Source of the DNA: Ardenticatenales bacterium
GTDB taxonomy: Bacteria > Chloroflexota > Anaerolineae > Promineifilales > Promineifilaceae
Length of the DNA: 64,000 bases
Direction: 5' to 3'
NCBI GenBank assembly: GCA_020634575.1
Contig: JACKBM010000004.1
Span: 124,001 to 188,000, forward strand
Positions 1 through 8,460 of this stretch are shown in pieces; within the stretch, counting starts at the first letter, position 1, and every line of letters starts with the position of its first letter. The notes below the pieces were generated by a model. It did not search any database. It was not told where the DNA came from and saw only the letters and a program-made list of their open reading frames with translations. The position numbers and the translations under genes are program-made.

Positions 1-571
1 TCAGGCAGGGCGTACCCAGTTCGCGCAGGATGCGGGCCGCCTCGCGGGTCATGTCCGCCGGGTAGTTGGAGATGCCCACGTAGAGCGCCCGGCCGCTACG
101 GACGATGTAATCGAGCGCCCCCATCGTCTCTTCCAGCGGGGTGTCGGGATCCGGCCGGTGATGGTAAAAAATATCCACATAATCCAGCCCCATCCGCTTC
201 AGGCTCTGGTCCAGGCTGGCCACCAGGTATTTGCGCGAGCCCCATTCGCCATACGGTCCATCCCACATCCAGTAGCCGGCCTTCGACGAGATGATCAGCT
301 CATCCCGGTACGGCCCCAGGTCCTGGGCCATAATCTGGCCGAACGTCTCTTCGGCTGAGCCGGGCGGCGGGCCGTAATTGTTGGCCAGGTCAAAATGGGT
401 GATGCCCAGGTCAAATGCCCGCCGCACCATCGCCCGGCCATTCTCAAACGTATCGACACCGCCGAAGTTGTGCCACAGCCCGAGGGAGACGGCCGGCAGC
501 TTGAGGCCGGACCGGCCGGATCGGTTATATTGCATCGCCTGATAGCGCGATTCTGCCGCTAGATAACGCAT
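1..571 (-). CDS. Aldo/keto reductase, YghZ/glyceraldehyde-phosphate reductase type (3' end cut by window)
   Basis: An NADPH-dependent TIM-barrel oxidoreductase of the aldo/keto reductase superfamily, closest by eye to the YghZ (L-glyceraldehyde 3-phosphate reductase) group. The visible N-terminal part (about 190 residues) begins MRYLAAESRYQAMQYNRSGR and contains the family signature GITHFDLANNYGPPPGSAEE (catalytic Asp/Tyr region), then SSKAGYWMWDGPYG with the catalytic Lys, SLKRMGLDYVDIFYHHRPD with the active-site His, and GISNY. The ATG at 569-571 has GGAG about 6 bases upstream. The C-terminal third lies outside the window. The substrate cannot be inferred. Confidence 0.9.
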   Translation of the reverse strand, partial: MRYLAAESRYQAMQYNRSGRSGLKLPAVSLGLWHNFGGVDTFENGRAMVRRAFDLGITHFDLANNYGPPPGSAEETFGQIMAQDLGPYRDELIISSKAGYWMWDGPYGEWGSRKYLVASLDQSLKRMGLDYVDIFYHHRPDPDTPLEETMGALDYIVRSGRALYVGISNYPADMTREAARILRELGTPCL

Positions 572-657
572 GTTAGCTCCTTATTGAGTTGTCTCAGCCA
601 GGCAAGTTTACCTGAATCTTGAGGGAGGGTTGCCACCCGAACAGGGGAACCGGGCCG

Positions 658-3288
658 CTAAAGCTGAATTTCCTGCCGCTGCAAATTGCGGAACGTCGCC
701 AGCTGGGCATGCCAGTACAGATCGATGGTGCCGGTCGGGCCATGGCGATGTTTAGCGATGTTGACCTCGGCGATATTCGGCCGATCCGTCGTGTCCGGGT
801 TGTAATATTCATCCCGGTAAATAAACATCACCACATCGGCGTCCTGCTCAATACTGTTGTGGACGATGATATCGTTGGCCACAAAATTATGGTGCCCAGG
901 CACAGTCAGATCAAAAACATCCGCTTCACCGCATAACTCAATCGACACGACCCGGTCCCAATAAACATCGCTCTCGGCCAGCTTGCGCAATAAATCTGAA
1001 TCGACGGCCTCAGCCACCCGGCCAGCGCGCTCCCGACTAAGATTACGCTCGTAGAGCGAAGTGCCACAATACGTCTGACCGATAGCAGCCTGCATTTCCC
1101 GAGTCGTGACGCCATTTTGTTGCATGGTGGGCACCACATGAGCGCGCCAGACAGCTTTGGGAATGATGTCACGATTCGTGTTTGGCTGGCTAGTCTCCAG
1201 ATAAGCCTTCAAATCAGATAGAGCTCCTGATTTGTAATCCCCAACAGCACCGATGTATTCGGCAAAGCGTGCCAGATCCTCACCGCCACTAACAATGACC
1301 TGATGTTGATCGCGCCCTTTCCCGGGCTGGGGTGTGCATTTGAGACGCGCGTTGATGCCAAGACGTAGTAGCAACGCCTGTACGTCCTGCGCCAACTGCA
1401 CACTACTGGAAGCATAATAAACAGCCGGATAGAAACGATCGTCTGCTCGGCGCAATTTTACACATCCATCAGTTGCCCAAAGATGCCGCAGGAAGAGCGC
1501 AATTGCCTCTGGTGGCTGTTCAAACACAATGGCTGGCACGAATTTCTCATAAGAGCGCAAGCCAAAAATGCCCAGATCATCAAACCACTCAGAGATCGCG
1601 TTGCGAACACCATGAGTGTGATGCCGCGTAGACGAAAGGTAAACCTGATACCATTCCCGTTCCGGATTGATGCGAGGGGCAATATCCTCAGGAAAACACT
1701 GACTGGCCAGATTAGTCACCAATTCGGCTAGATCGATTTCGCGGGTTGTGTATTGAATGCTGTGACGCGGTAATACACAACCGTCCCCAATCAGGTGGCC
1801 CAGCAAAGCTAATTGCGCATCTGACATTGTCTGCTGAGCAGTAACAGGTACCTCTCGTGGCAGGGCCAGATAGTCACCAACCCCAATCTCATCCAACCGC
1901 TTCCAGTCGGCAAAGGTCAAGAACTTGTGATTAGCTGTCGCCTCGATGGTTCGGCCCAATTTCGTTGTCAGTTTGTAGATAGGCTTACGGCCCGTGCAAA
2001 AGGCGTTGCTTACCACCGCCGGTTCCAACTTCATCGTTGCTTCGTTCAGGGCCAAAACTCTGAACCCCGACTGGCCAGCCAATTCTCGAATCGGCACCAA
2101 CTCACCACTATCTGCCATCGGAACCAGGGTGTCGCCCGCCAGGCAACCAGAATCGCGCAAATCCGACAGCATCGGCCGCTTGTCCTGGCGCTGCTCAACC
2201 GCACGGCTGAGCTGCGCTGCGGCCAACACAGGGACGTTGAGCTCGCGGGCCAAACCCTTCAGCGACCGGGAGATCTCGCTGATCTCCTGCACCCGGTTAT
2301 TGTTGGCGCGCTCCGACTGCATCAGCTGCAAATAGTCGATCATCACCATGTCCAACCCATGCTCGGCGTACAGCCGGCGGCATTTGGTGCGTAGCTGCAT
2401 CGGGTTGATCGATGGCGTGTCGTCGATAAAAATGCGCGCTTCGGAAAGGCGACCGATCGCCTCGTAAAAAATCGGCCACTCATGGTCAGCCAACTGACCC
2501 CGCCGCAGCCGCTGCGAATCGATCTTCGTCTCGGCCGCGATCATCCGGCCCACCAGCTGCTCGCCGGACATCTCCAGGTTGAAAATGGCCACTCGCTTGC
2601 CAAAGCGTCGCCCCGCCGTCAGCGCCATACTCAACTGCAGCGAAGTCTTACCCATACCAGGCCGCGCTGCCAGAATCACCAGGTCAGACTTATTCAAACC
2701 ACCCAGGATCTTGTCCAGATCGATGTAGCCGGTCGGGATACCCGTTACATCGGAGCCACGGGCATGCAATTCCTGGATGTTATCCAGGTATTCGCGCGCC
2801 AGATCCTTGACCGGCACCAGGTCCCGCGTCGTTCGCGCCTCGCTGACGCTGAACAGGGCAGATTCAGCCCGGTCGATGACGTTGTTGATCTCCTCCGCCT
2901 CATCATAGGCCAGATTGGCGATCGTGCTGGCCGCCCCAATCAGCCGCCGCCGCACCGCCGCCGCCTCGACAATATGCCCATAACTGGCCGCATTCACCGA
3001 AGTCGGCACCGTGTTAATCAGGCCGATGATGTACCCTTCACCCCCCACAGCCTCCAGCTGGTCACGCTGCCGCAACACTTCCGTCAACGTGATCAGGTCA
3101 ACCGGTTCGCGCCGGTTGTAGAGATCCAGGATCGCCTCAAAAATCCAGCCATTCGCTTCCCGGTAAAACATATCCGGCTTGAGAAAGGTGGAGACGTCAA
3201 AGATGGCGTCCGGGTCAATCAACAGGGAGCCCAGCACCGCTTCTTCTGATTCCAGATTGTGAGGGGGGAGTTTGTCGAGTTCGGTCAT
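658..3288 (-). CDS. dnaB: Replicative DNA helicase DnaB containing an intein
   Basis: Replicative 5'-3' DNA helicase, 876 codons before protein splicing. Residues 1-381 are the DnaB N domain and the first part of the RecA-like domain, with Walker A ARPGMGKTS at 208-216 and Walker B MVMIDYLQL near 314-322. Residue 382 starts a 430-residue intein, and residues 812-876 (SIEQDADVVMFIYRDEYYNP onward) complete the helicase. The spliced product would be about 446 residues, the normal DnaB size. The N-terminus (PPHNLESEEAVLGSLLID) matches the family start, so the ATG at 3288 is right even though no Shine-Dalgarno is visible. A repeat made of AGCTAAC units sits directly against the start codon. Confidence 0.97.
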   Translation of the reverse strand: MTELDKLPPHNLESEEAVLGSLLIDPDAIFDVSTFLKPDMFYREANGWIFEAILDLYNRREPVDLITLTEVLRQRDQLEAVGGEGYIIGLINTVPTSVNAASYGHIVEAAAVRRRLIGAASTIANLAYDEAEEINNVIDRAESALFSVSEARTTRDLVPVKDLAREYLDNIQELHARGSDVTGIPTGYIDLDKILGGLNKSDLVILAARPGMGKTSLQLSMALTAGRRFGKRVAIFNLEMSGEQLVGRMIAAETKIDSQRLRRGQLADHEWPIFYEAIGRLSEARIFIDDTPSINPMQLRTKCRRLYAEHGLDMVMIDYLQLMQSERANNNRVQEISEISRSLKGLARELNVPVLAAAQLSRAVEQRQDKRPMLSDLRDSGCLAGDTLVPMADSGELVPIRELAGQSGFRVLALNEATMKLEPAVVSNAFCTGRKPIYKLTTKLGRTIEATANHKFLTFADWKRLDEIGVGDYLALPREVPVTAQQTMSDAQLALLGHLIGDGCVLPRHSIQYTTREIDLAELVTNLASQCFPEDIAPRINPEREWYQVYLSSTRHHTHGVRNAISEWFDDLGIFGLRSYEKFVPAIVFEQPPEAIALFLRHLWATDGCVKLRRADDRFYPAVYYASSSVQLAQDVQALLLRLGINARLKCTPQPGKGRDQHQVIVSGGEDLARFAEYIGAVGDYKSGALSDLKAYLETSQPNTNRDIIPKAVWRAHVVPTMQQNGVTTREMQAAIGQTYCGTSLYERNLSRERAGRVAEAVDSDLLRKLAESDVYWDRVVSIELCGEADVFDLTVPGHHNFVANDIIVHNSIEQDADVVMFIYRDEYYNPDTTDRPNIAEVNIAKHRHGPTGTIDLYWHAQLATFRNLQRQEIQL
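856..2145 (-). other. DnaB intein with LAGLIDADG homing endonuclease
   Basis: In-frame protein intron of 430 residues (DnaB residues 382-811). The splice junctions are clear: extein SDLRDSG, then intein Cys1 (CLAGDTLVPM), and at the end VHN followed by extein Ser (SIEQDADVV). Intein-numbered motifs are block B ATANHKF near 69-75 (Thr and His of TxxH), block F FDLTVPGHHNFVAN at 411-424 and block G IIVHN at 426-430. The middle holds two LAGLIDADG-like motifs, LLGHLIGDG (114-122) and FLRHLWATDG (218-227), both with their catalytic Asp, so the homing endonuclease looks intact. The insertion site is the same RDSG/SIEQ junction used by the well-known cyanobacterial Ssp DnaB intein. Confidence 0.96.
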
Positions 3289-3290
3289 TT

Positions 3291-3335
3291 TAGCTGTTAG
3301 CTGTTAGCTGTCAGCCATCAGCTGACAGCCATCAG
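3291..3335. repeat. AGCTGT/AGCTAAC-type palindromic repeat at the dnaB 5' end
   Basis: Short tandem units (tagctgt, three copies) run into a 9-bp hairpin, gctgtcagc / gctgacagc at 3307-3315 and 3321-3329 with a 5-base loop. It lies immediately upstream of the dnaB start codon, where a ribosome-binding site would be expected. Its origin is unknown. Units of this kind are typical of dispersed intergenic repeats. Confidence 0.7.
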
Positions 3336-3400
3336 TGATTGGATTTGGTCAGGCGGGTATTGTACTGGCATATCGTCGTTTTGCGTACCGACCCAACTGT

Positions 3401-3462
3401 TCCTCGCTGCGCTCGGAACGACAGGGAAGCAGTCCATCCTGTCATTCCGAGCGCAGCGAGGA
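3401..3462. repeat. Inverted repeat, CTCGCTGCGCTCGGAA family
   Basis: Two 25-base arms (3401-3425 and 3438-3462) are reverse complements with one mismatch, separated by 12 bases. The core reads tcctcgctgcgctcgga on one side and tccgagcgcagcgagga on the other. A related half-element (cctgtcatgctgagcgcagc) is present near 29735-29760 and another near 62512. It looks like a dispersed REP/MITE-type element between dnaB and the BFN gene. Confidence 0.75.
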
Positions 3463-3492
3463 AAAAAAGAGCCCACCATCTCTGGCAGGCTC
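3462..3492 (-). terminator. Intrinsic terminator after the BFN-family gene
   Basis: Read on the minus strand, gagcctgcc and ggtgggctc form a 9-bp stem (two G-U pairs) around a 6-base loop, followed by seven T. It lies 36 bases after the stop codon of the gene at 3528-4067, so that gene and dnaB are probably separate transcripts. Confidence 0.75.
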
Positions 3493-3527
3493 TCACAAAT
3501 CTAAGATTTCGTGCGTTATCCGCTTAC

Positions 3528-4067
3528 CTACGACTCTTCATCCTCGTCAAAATCCAGTGTGTCGACGAAGTTGCGGAAGGCGTCCAGCTCTTCGTCAGGC
3601 GGCGGGGTTTCGCTGCTGGCTTCGACCTTGCCGGAGGCGATCACCTCTTCTTCCTCGGTGATATCTTTCTCCGGCTCGATACCTGCCTCATCCATGACCG
3701 CATTCTCGATGAAAATCGGCACTTTGGCCCGAACGGCCAGGCCGATGGCGTCCGAAGGCCGGCAATCGATCTCGGTCACTTCGCCATTAACATCCACAAC
3801 CAGCCTGGCGTAATAAACTGACTCACGCAGTTCATTAATCAGGATGTGCGATACAGTTCCACCCAGCTCGGCAATGACATTATTCATTAAGTCCAGCGTG
3901 AGTGGGCGAGCAATTTCGGTGTCCTGCAGCTCGACGGTAATGGCTTCCGCCTCGCAGGGACCGATCCAGATCGGCAACTGCCGTTCGCCGTCAGTGTCCC
4001 GCAGCATGACGACGCGGTGCTGTGAAATTAGACTGATACGAATGCTATCAATCACGACTTCTATCAT
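3528..4067 (-). CDS. Bifunctional nuclease (BFN/DUF151) family protein
   Basis: A 179-residue protein of the DUF151 or BFN family. Residues 1-130 show the family core: IWIGPCEAEAI near 33-43, then LTLDLMNNVIAELGG and the closing DCRPSDAIGLAVRAKVPIF motif. The last 50 residues are strongly acidic (EDITEEEEVI, DEELDAF, DFDEDEES), a common tail in this family. Related plant and bacterial proteins have nuclease activity or act in stress responses, but the bacterial role is unsettled. The ATG at 4067 fits the conserved N-terminus MIEVVIDSIRI. It has its own terminator at 3462-3492. Confidence 0.9.
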   Translation of the reverse strand: MIEVVIDSIRISLISQHRVVMLRDTDGERQLPIWIGPCEAEAITVELQDTEIARPLTLDLMNNVIAELGGTVSHILINELRESVYYARLVVDVNGEVTEIDCRPSDAIGLAVRAKVPIFIENAVMDEAGIEPEKDITEEEEVIASGKVEASSETPPPDEELDAFRNFVDTLDFDEDEES

Positions 4068-4188
4068 GTGGTAACCCGTCTGACCGACTTTTAACGGTTG
4101 AATGGTCTTGCTTCGACGAGACGCACGGCTTCAGGCCAGGCAACGCCCCGAAAACAGAATTTCATTGTAGCACAAAACAGAAAATACA

Positions 4189-5928
4189 TCATGTGGCCAG
4201 GACCCAGGCGCCACCATTCAAATCAAAGTGGAGTTGGCGCAAATCTGAGCTGCCGGCAGGGGTCGCCAGGATGGTGGCTGACCGGCCGGTCAGCTCAATC
4301 ACCTGCACCTCATACCCCAGCGTATCCGCCTGCTTCACCAGCTGCAAGTAATTGGCCGATAGGGGATCCGCAAACTTGCCTGTCGCCAACACCTGCTCGA
4401 TGCTGTCGAGTTGTACCGCCGCCAGCTGAAAATCGCCGGCCCGCAACGCCCGGTCCGTCGCCACCAGCATGGTCTCCAGGGCAATGTTCTCCGGCGTCTG
4501 CGGATGGCGAATAAAATCAGCCGTTATTCCCTGCTCAAGGGCATATCCCGGGAACGGTAGCCAGGCCTCCAGGTAATACGCTGTCGGATCATAGGTCCGT
4601 TGATAATGGCGCATCACATTGTAGTAGCGGACTGTGCCCAGCAAGTCAGCCACATCCGCCTCGGTCAGGCTTAATGAGCGCAAGAAGGCCAGCCAGTTGA
4701 CTTCAGCCTGAGCCAGCGTCAGCCCGTAATGGGTCTGCAGCTGCCGATCAACGGCAGCGCTGTAGCGCTCGCCTGGCTGGAGGTCAAAGCTCGCGTAGAA
4801 ATCGCGGAATCGCCCCCAGCCATATTGGTCGATCAGGTATTTCTCAAAGCCGGCCGCAGCCAGGTAACCAATCTCATGCTGCACCGGGTAAAAATCGTCA
4901 ATGAGCGCCGGCAGCGGGATATACAGCCCGGTTTCCAGCAAGGCCGCCGCTCGCCGGTCGATATCTTCAATCTTGTAATGGCCGCCGGTCGCCCAGACCG
5001 CCACACCCTCGCCGAGGAATGGGATCCGATTGGGGGCAAACTGGCGGTCGATCAGATGAACCGACTCATGCACCAACACTTCATAGAAACCATCGCCAGC
5101 ATAATCCCGGTCCAGGTATGAAATCACCATCACGCTGCCGGCGTAGCCCCCCTGGCCGATGACTCGCTCAATCAAATAAAGCTGCAACTTCTCCGCCGGT
5201 GTCGCCCCCACCGCCTGGCTGGCTTGCTGAATGGCCGCATCCACGATGCCCGAAACAAATTCCAGGTCCCGGTGGGCGGCTGTGCCGGTGATGACATGGA
5301 TAACAGCGGATTCGGTCTCATGGGTTAGCCAGGCAGCGTTGCGCTCAGCAACCGGCCGGTCCGCCGCCCCCTTCACCAACACATCCAGCCGAACTTCATT
5401 GTCAGCCTGATTGAGGTCGCCAACCTGAATTCTGTCATCCGGATCCAGCACCACCCGCAACTCATGGACACCCGCCCGAGACGTCGTGTCCCAGACCCAT
5501 TCGAACAGGCCAATCGACTGCCCGGCCAGGTTGCGCGAAACAAGCCCACCTTCAACGAGAATCTCGCCATCCACAAAAATCTGAACCAGGATCTCGTCCG
5601 GTGCCAGATCGGCCGGTACATCCGGCAATATCTGGAAACTTACCAGGTCGCCAGCGTAAATGGCTGGAACAGGAAAAAGTACAACATCATCCGGCATCAG
5701 GCTTAGCTCGTCTGTTGCAACCGTGGGCACGATACCTGGTCCAAAGGTTACCGTTGGTTCAATCATTCCTGTCGGTGCTAGCGTAGGTGTTAGTATGGGC
5801 GGCGTGTTTGCGGCGGCTGGTGAGGCAGGTGTGATCGTGGCCGGTGTCGGCGAGGCAGCGGACCACCCCTGGCAGGCAGCCAGCAGGCAACAAAAAATCA
5901 GGTGGTGGAGAATAAGTCGGCGTTTCAT
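4189..5928 (-). CDS. Lipoprotein with peptidase-MA-like (gluzincin) metallopeptidase domain
   Basis: A secreted lipoprotein of 579 residues. A basic start and hydrophobic segment end in the lipobox LLAAC (Cys19), followed by a Pro/Thr/Ala-rich linker to about residue 60. A CARDB-like beta domain lies near 80-185 (HELRVVLDPDD, NEVRLDVLVK). The C-terminal half is a gluzincin-type peptidase with HESVH at 287-291 and a downstream Glu at 307 (FLGEGVAVW), giving both zinc ligands and the catalytic Glu. The ATG at 5928 is chosen over an in-frame TTG four codons upstream because it starts the signal peptide MKRRLILHH. The protein substrate is unknown. Confidence 0.82.
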   Translation of the reverse strand: MKRRLILHHLIFCCLLAACQGWSAASPTPATITPASPAAANTPPILTPTLAPTGMIEPTVTFGPGIVPTVATDELSLMPDDVVLFPVPAIYAGDLVSFQILPDVPADLAPDEILVQIFVDGEILVEGGLVSRNLAGQSIGLFEWVWDTTSRAGVHELRVVLDPDDRIQVGDLNQADNEVRLDVLVKGAADRPVAERNAAWLTHETESAVIHVITGTAAHRDLEFVSGIVDAAIQQASQAVGATPAEKLQLYLIERVIGQGGYAGSVMVISYLDRDYAGDGFYEVLVHESVHLIDRQFAPNRIPFLGEGVAVWATGGHYKIEDIDRRAAALLETGLYIPLPALIDDFYPVQHEIGYLAAAGFEKYLIDQYGWGRFRDFYASFDLQPGERYSAAVDRQLQTHYGLTLAQAEVNWLAFLRSLSLTEADVADLLGTVRYYNVMRHYQRTYDPTAYYLEAWLPFPGYALEQGITADFIRHPQTPENIALETMLVATDRALRAGDFQLAAVQLDSIEQVLATGKFADPLSANYLQLVKQADTLGYEVQVIELTGRSATILATPAGSSDLRQLHFDLNGGAWVLAT

Positions 5929-6108
5929 TCTGGCACCCAACGCGGCATAACTGTCAAATTCGCATTGTAATCGTCACCCCCTATTGTAAACGAAGTTACC
6001 CCCGAAATAGTTGCCTCGATTATTAATGATTCATGTATATCTGGCGCCCGCTGGCATGATTTAGCCGTTACAATTAGACCGAATTCAGCTTTTCATCGAG
6101 GTAAATGG

Positions 6109-8268
6109 ATGCGGCGGCTTGTCAACTTTCTCTGGGATATGCCTGACTTTCAGGATCAACGCACCAAGCAACAAGTTGATTTGCTGCTGGTATTGCTGCA
6201 TGTGTGGCTGGCGTTTGGCAGCTTCATCGTGATTTTCAGGCTGCTCCTGTTTGATGCCCTGGCTTTCCGCTGGTTCTTTGCCCTTGGCTTTGCGCTAATC
6301 TATGCCGGCACCCTGATATCGTTAAAAAGGGGGCGCCCCATCCTGGCGGCCAACTTTTTCCTCGGCGGTTGCTGGCTGCTCCTCTCAATCAGCATCGCTT
6401 ATACCGGCGGTCTTTTTGCCGTTGGCCTCAGCACCTACACCGCGCTCATCTTCGCGGCCGGCATGTTGCGGGGTGAGTGGGCGGCCTTTCGCCTCACAGC
6501 CGCTAACTTGCTTGTCTCCTTCGCCCTGTTCTGGGGCGCCAACGCTGGTTATCTGCCGCCCCTTAATCTCTTTGCAGACCCATTGGCACCGCCCAGAGCA
6601 ATCGTTTTAGGTAATCTGCTGGCCCTTTTGCTGACATTCTTTGTGGTGCGCCGGCAGACTGGCGTGCAAAACAAGCTCGACCAGGCCAGCCAGGACCTCC
6701 TGGCCCACAACAAGGCCATTCAAGCCTCAGAGCAACGGTACCGTTCGCTTCTGGAACAATCCCCCTTCTCCACCATCATTTTTAGCCCCGATGGGCACAT
6801 TCGTTATCTGAATCCAGCTGCCAGACAACTCTGGCATATTGGCCCAGGGGATTCTGAAGCAATCACGGCCAGCTTCAACATGCTGCACAACAGTGATATT
6901 CACATGAAAGGGCTAATGACAGCAATCCAGCAGGGTTTTGGACGCGAGGCCGTGACCTTACCACCTATCCAATACAGCCTGAGCTCTGCCTTCCCCGAGT
7001 TAGCCCTGGCCGATAACCGCTCCCTCTGGTTACAGAGCCACATCTACCCTATACGCCTGGATGATGGGCAGATCACTGAAGTTGTGTTGATGCTAGAAGA
7101 TGTGACGGAACGTAAAGAGGCAGAACAGGTCAAATGGCAGGCGCAAAAAATGGATGGTCTTGGTCTGTTGGCCGGCGGCATCGCCCATGACTTTAACAAC
7201 ATCCTGGCAGCCATCATGGCCCAGGCTTCAGTCGCCCAGTTCCAGCTGGCCAAGGACGCGCGGGCTCAGGCTTCGCTGGAAAAGATCATAACGGCAACAG
7301 AGCAAGGCGCGTTGTTGACCGGACAGCTGCTCACTTACGCCGGCAACAATCGTTTTATACAGCAGACTCTCAACTTGAATCAGCTGGTCAGCCAGAACCT
7401 CCATCTATTTCAGCTCGCCATCCCCCGCCACATCCGCCTCGAAAGCGATTTGGCCCCCGAACTGGCCAATGTGGCGGGAGATCCCGGCCAGCTCCAGCAG
7501 GTTATCATGAACCTGTTGTTAAATGGCGCCGAGGCGATCGGTAGTGCTGCCGGCGTGGTGCAGTTGTGTACCACGATGGTCAATCTGGAAGCAGGCAACG
7601 AACACCACTTTCCCTTGACCGGATTCAGTTTACCGGCCGGTGCCTACGTCAGCCTGGCAATCAGCGACAATGGCGTTGGCATCGCCGCAGAGGCTCAGGA
7701 GCGGATCTTCGAACCCTTCTACTCCACCAAGGCGACCGGCCGGGGACTTGGCCTGGCTGCCGTCCGCGGCATCATCCAGGCTCACCAGGGCGCACTGGCG
7801 GTAAGCAGCAAGCCCGGCCAGGGCACAACGTTTACCATCTACTTACCCATCACCCATCAGCCTCTGCCCGTCACAGAGATATCCCCTCAGACTGACTTCA
7901 GGCTGCCACCCGATACGATCATCCTGGCCATCGACGACGAAGCCCCGGTGCGGCAAGCTATCGCCGCTATCGTTGAACAGGCTGGCGCAGACTGCCTCGA
8001 GGCTGATTCCGGCCAGGCCGGCGTTGACTTATTTATCGCGCAGCAAGACGCGGTTGACCTGGTGGTTCTGGACCTGACAATGCCCGGCATGAACGGCCAG
8101 GACACCTTGCTGGCGCTGCACGCCATCGACCCCGGTCTGCCTGTTATCCTGTGTTCGGGCTACACTGATGTAGACCTCACGGCTACCCCATCCGTCCCCT
8201 TTCTGCCCAAACCGTTTGTCGCTGCCGACCTGCTCCAGCTCATCCAGCAATCACTAACCCCTGAATAG
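6109..8268 (+). CDS. Membrane hybrid histidine kinase with PAS and receiver domains
   Basis: A sensor kinase of 719 residues. About six membrane helices fill residues 25-180, a PAS domain covers about 205-340 (YRSLLEQSPFSTIIFSPDG), and the HisKA dimerisation helix carries His360 in GGIAHDFNNILAAI. The HATPase_c domain shows the N box (VIMNLLLNGAEAI), G1 (ISDNGVGI) and F/G2 boxes (FEPFYSTKATGRGLGLA). A C-terminal receiver (about 613-715) has the acidic pair IDDE and phospho-acceptor Asp655 (VVLDLTMPG), with Lys in LPKPF. Such orphan hybrids relay to an unlinked output protein, and no DNA-binding partner is adjacent. A gaGG-type RBS precedes the ATG. Confidence 0.92.
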   Translation: MRRLVNFLWDMPDFQDQRTKQQVDLLLVLLHVWLAFGSFIVIFRLLLFDALAFRWFFALGFALIYAGTLISLKRGRPILAANFFLGGCWLLLSISIAYTGGLFAVGLSTYTALIFAAGMLRGEWAAFRLTAANLLVSFALFWGANAGYLPPLNLFADPLAPPRAIVLGNLLALLLTFFVVRRQTGVQNKLDQASQDLLAHNKAIQASEQRYRSLLEQSPFSTIIFSPDGHIRYLNPAARQLWHIGPGDSEAITASFNMLHNSDIHMKGLMTAIQQGFGREAVTLPPIQYSLSSAFPELALADNRSLWLQSHIYPIRLDDGQITEVVLMLEDVTERKEAEQVKWQAQKMDGLGLLAGGIAHDFNNILAAIMAQASVAQFQLAKDARAQASLEKIITATEQGALLTGQLLTYAGNNRFIQQTLNLNQLVSQNLHLFQLAIPRHIRLESDLAPELANVAGDPGQLQQVIMNLLLNGAEAIGSAAGVVQLCTTMVNLEAGNEHHFPLTGFSLPAGAYVSLAISDNGVGIAAEAQERIFEPFYSTKATGRGLGLAAVRGIIQAHQGALAVSSKPGQGTTFTIYLPITHQPLPVTEISPQTDFRLPPDTIILAIDDEAPVRQAIAAIVEQAGADCLEADSGQAGVDLFIAQQDAVDLVVLDLTMPGMNGQDTLLALHAIDPGLPVILCSGYTDVDLTATPSVPFLPKPFVAADLLQLIQQSLTPE

Positions 8269-8328
8269 GCAGAAATAGGGGGGACTCTTTTCTTATTAAA
8301 GATCATACGCTGTATGGCTGCTGATTAT

Positions 8329-8357
8329 GTGAAAAACGGGCTGTTTTCTGGTATAAT
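8329..8357 (+). promoter_or_regulatory. Promoter of gyrA
   Basis: A perfect TATAAT at 8352-8357 is preceded, 17 bases upstream, by GTGAAA (four of six matches to TTGACA). It points toward gyrA and gives a predicted start near 8364, leaving a leader of about 100 bases. Confidence 0.6.
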
Positions 8358-8371
8358 TACATCATTATCTG

Positions 8372-8396
8372 CAGCCTGTTTTTAGGCTGTTTTTTT
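8372..8396 (+). terminator. Intrinsic terminator or gyrA leader attenuator
   Basis: CAGCCT and AGGCTG form a 6-bp stem around a T-rich loop, followed by seven T. It could terminate the upstream histidine kinase transcript, which ends at 8268. It lies downstream of the gyrA -10 box, so transcripts from that promoter must pass through it. Confidence 0.65.
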
Positions 8397-8460
8397 CAGT
8401 GAAAGAGAGCCGCCGGAAAACGTAGCAACAACCGGTCATCATCTCCATTCGGAGGTCAAT

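Noticed and set aside
2482..3249. Long plus-strand frame opposite dnaB
   Set aside because: Its translation lacks family similarity, and the opposite strand encodes the well-conserved helicase. It is a consequence of high G+C.
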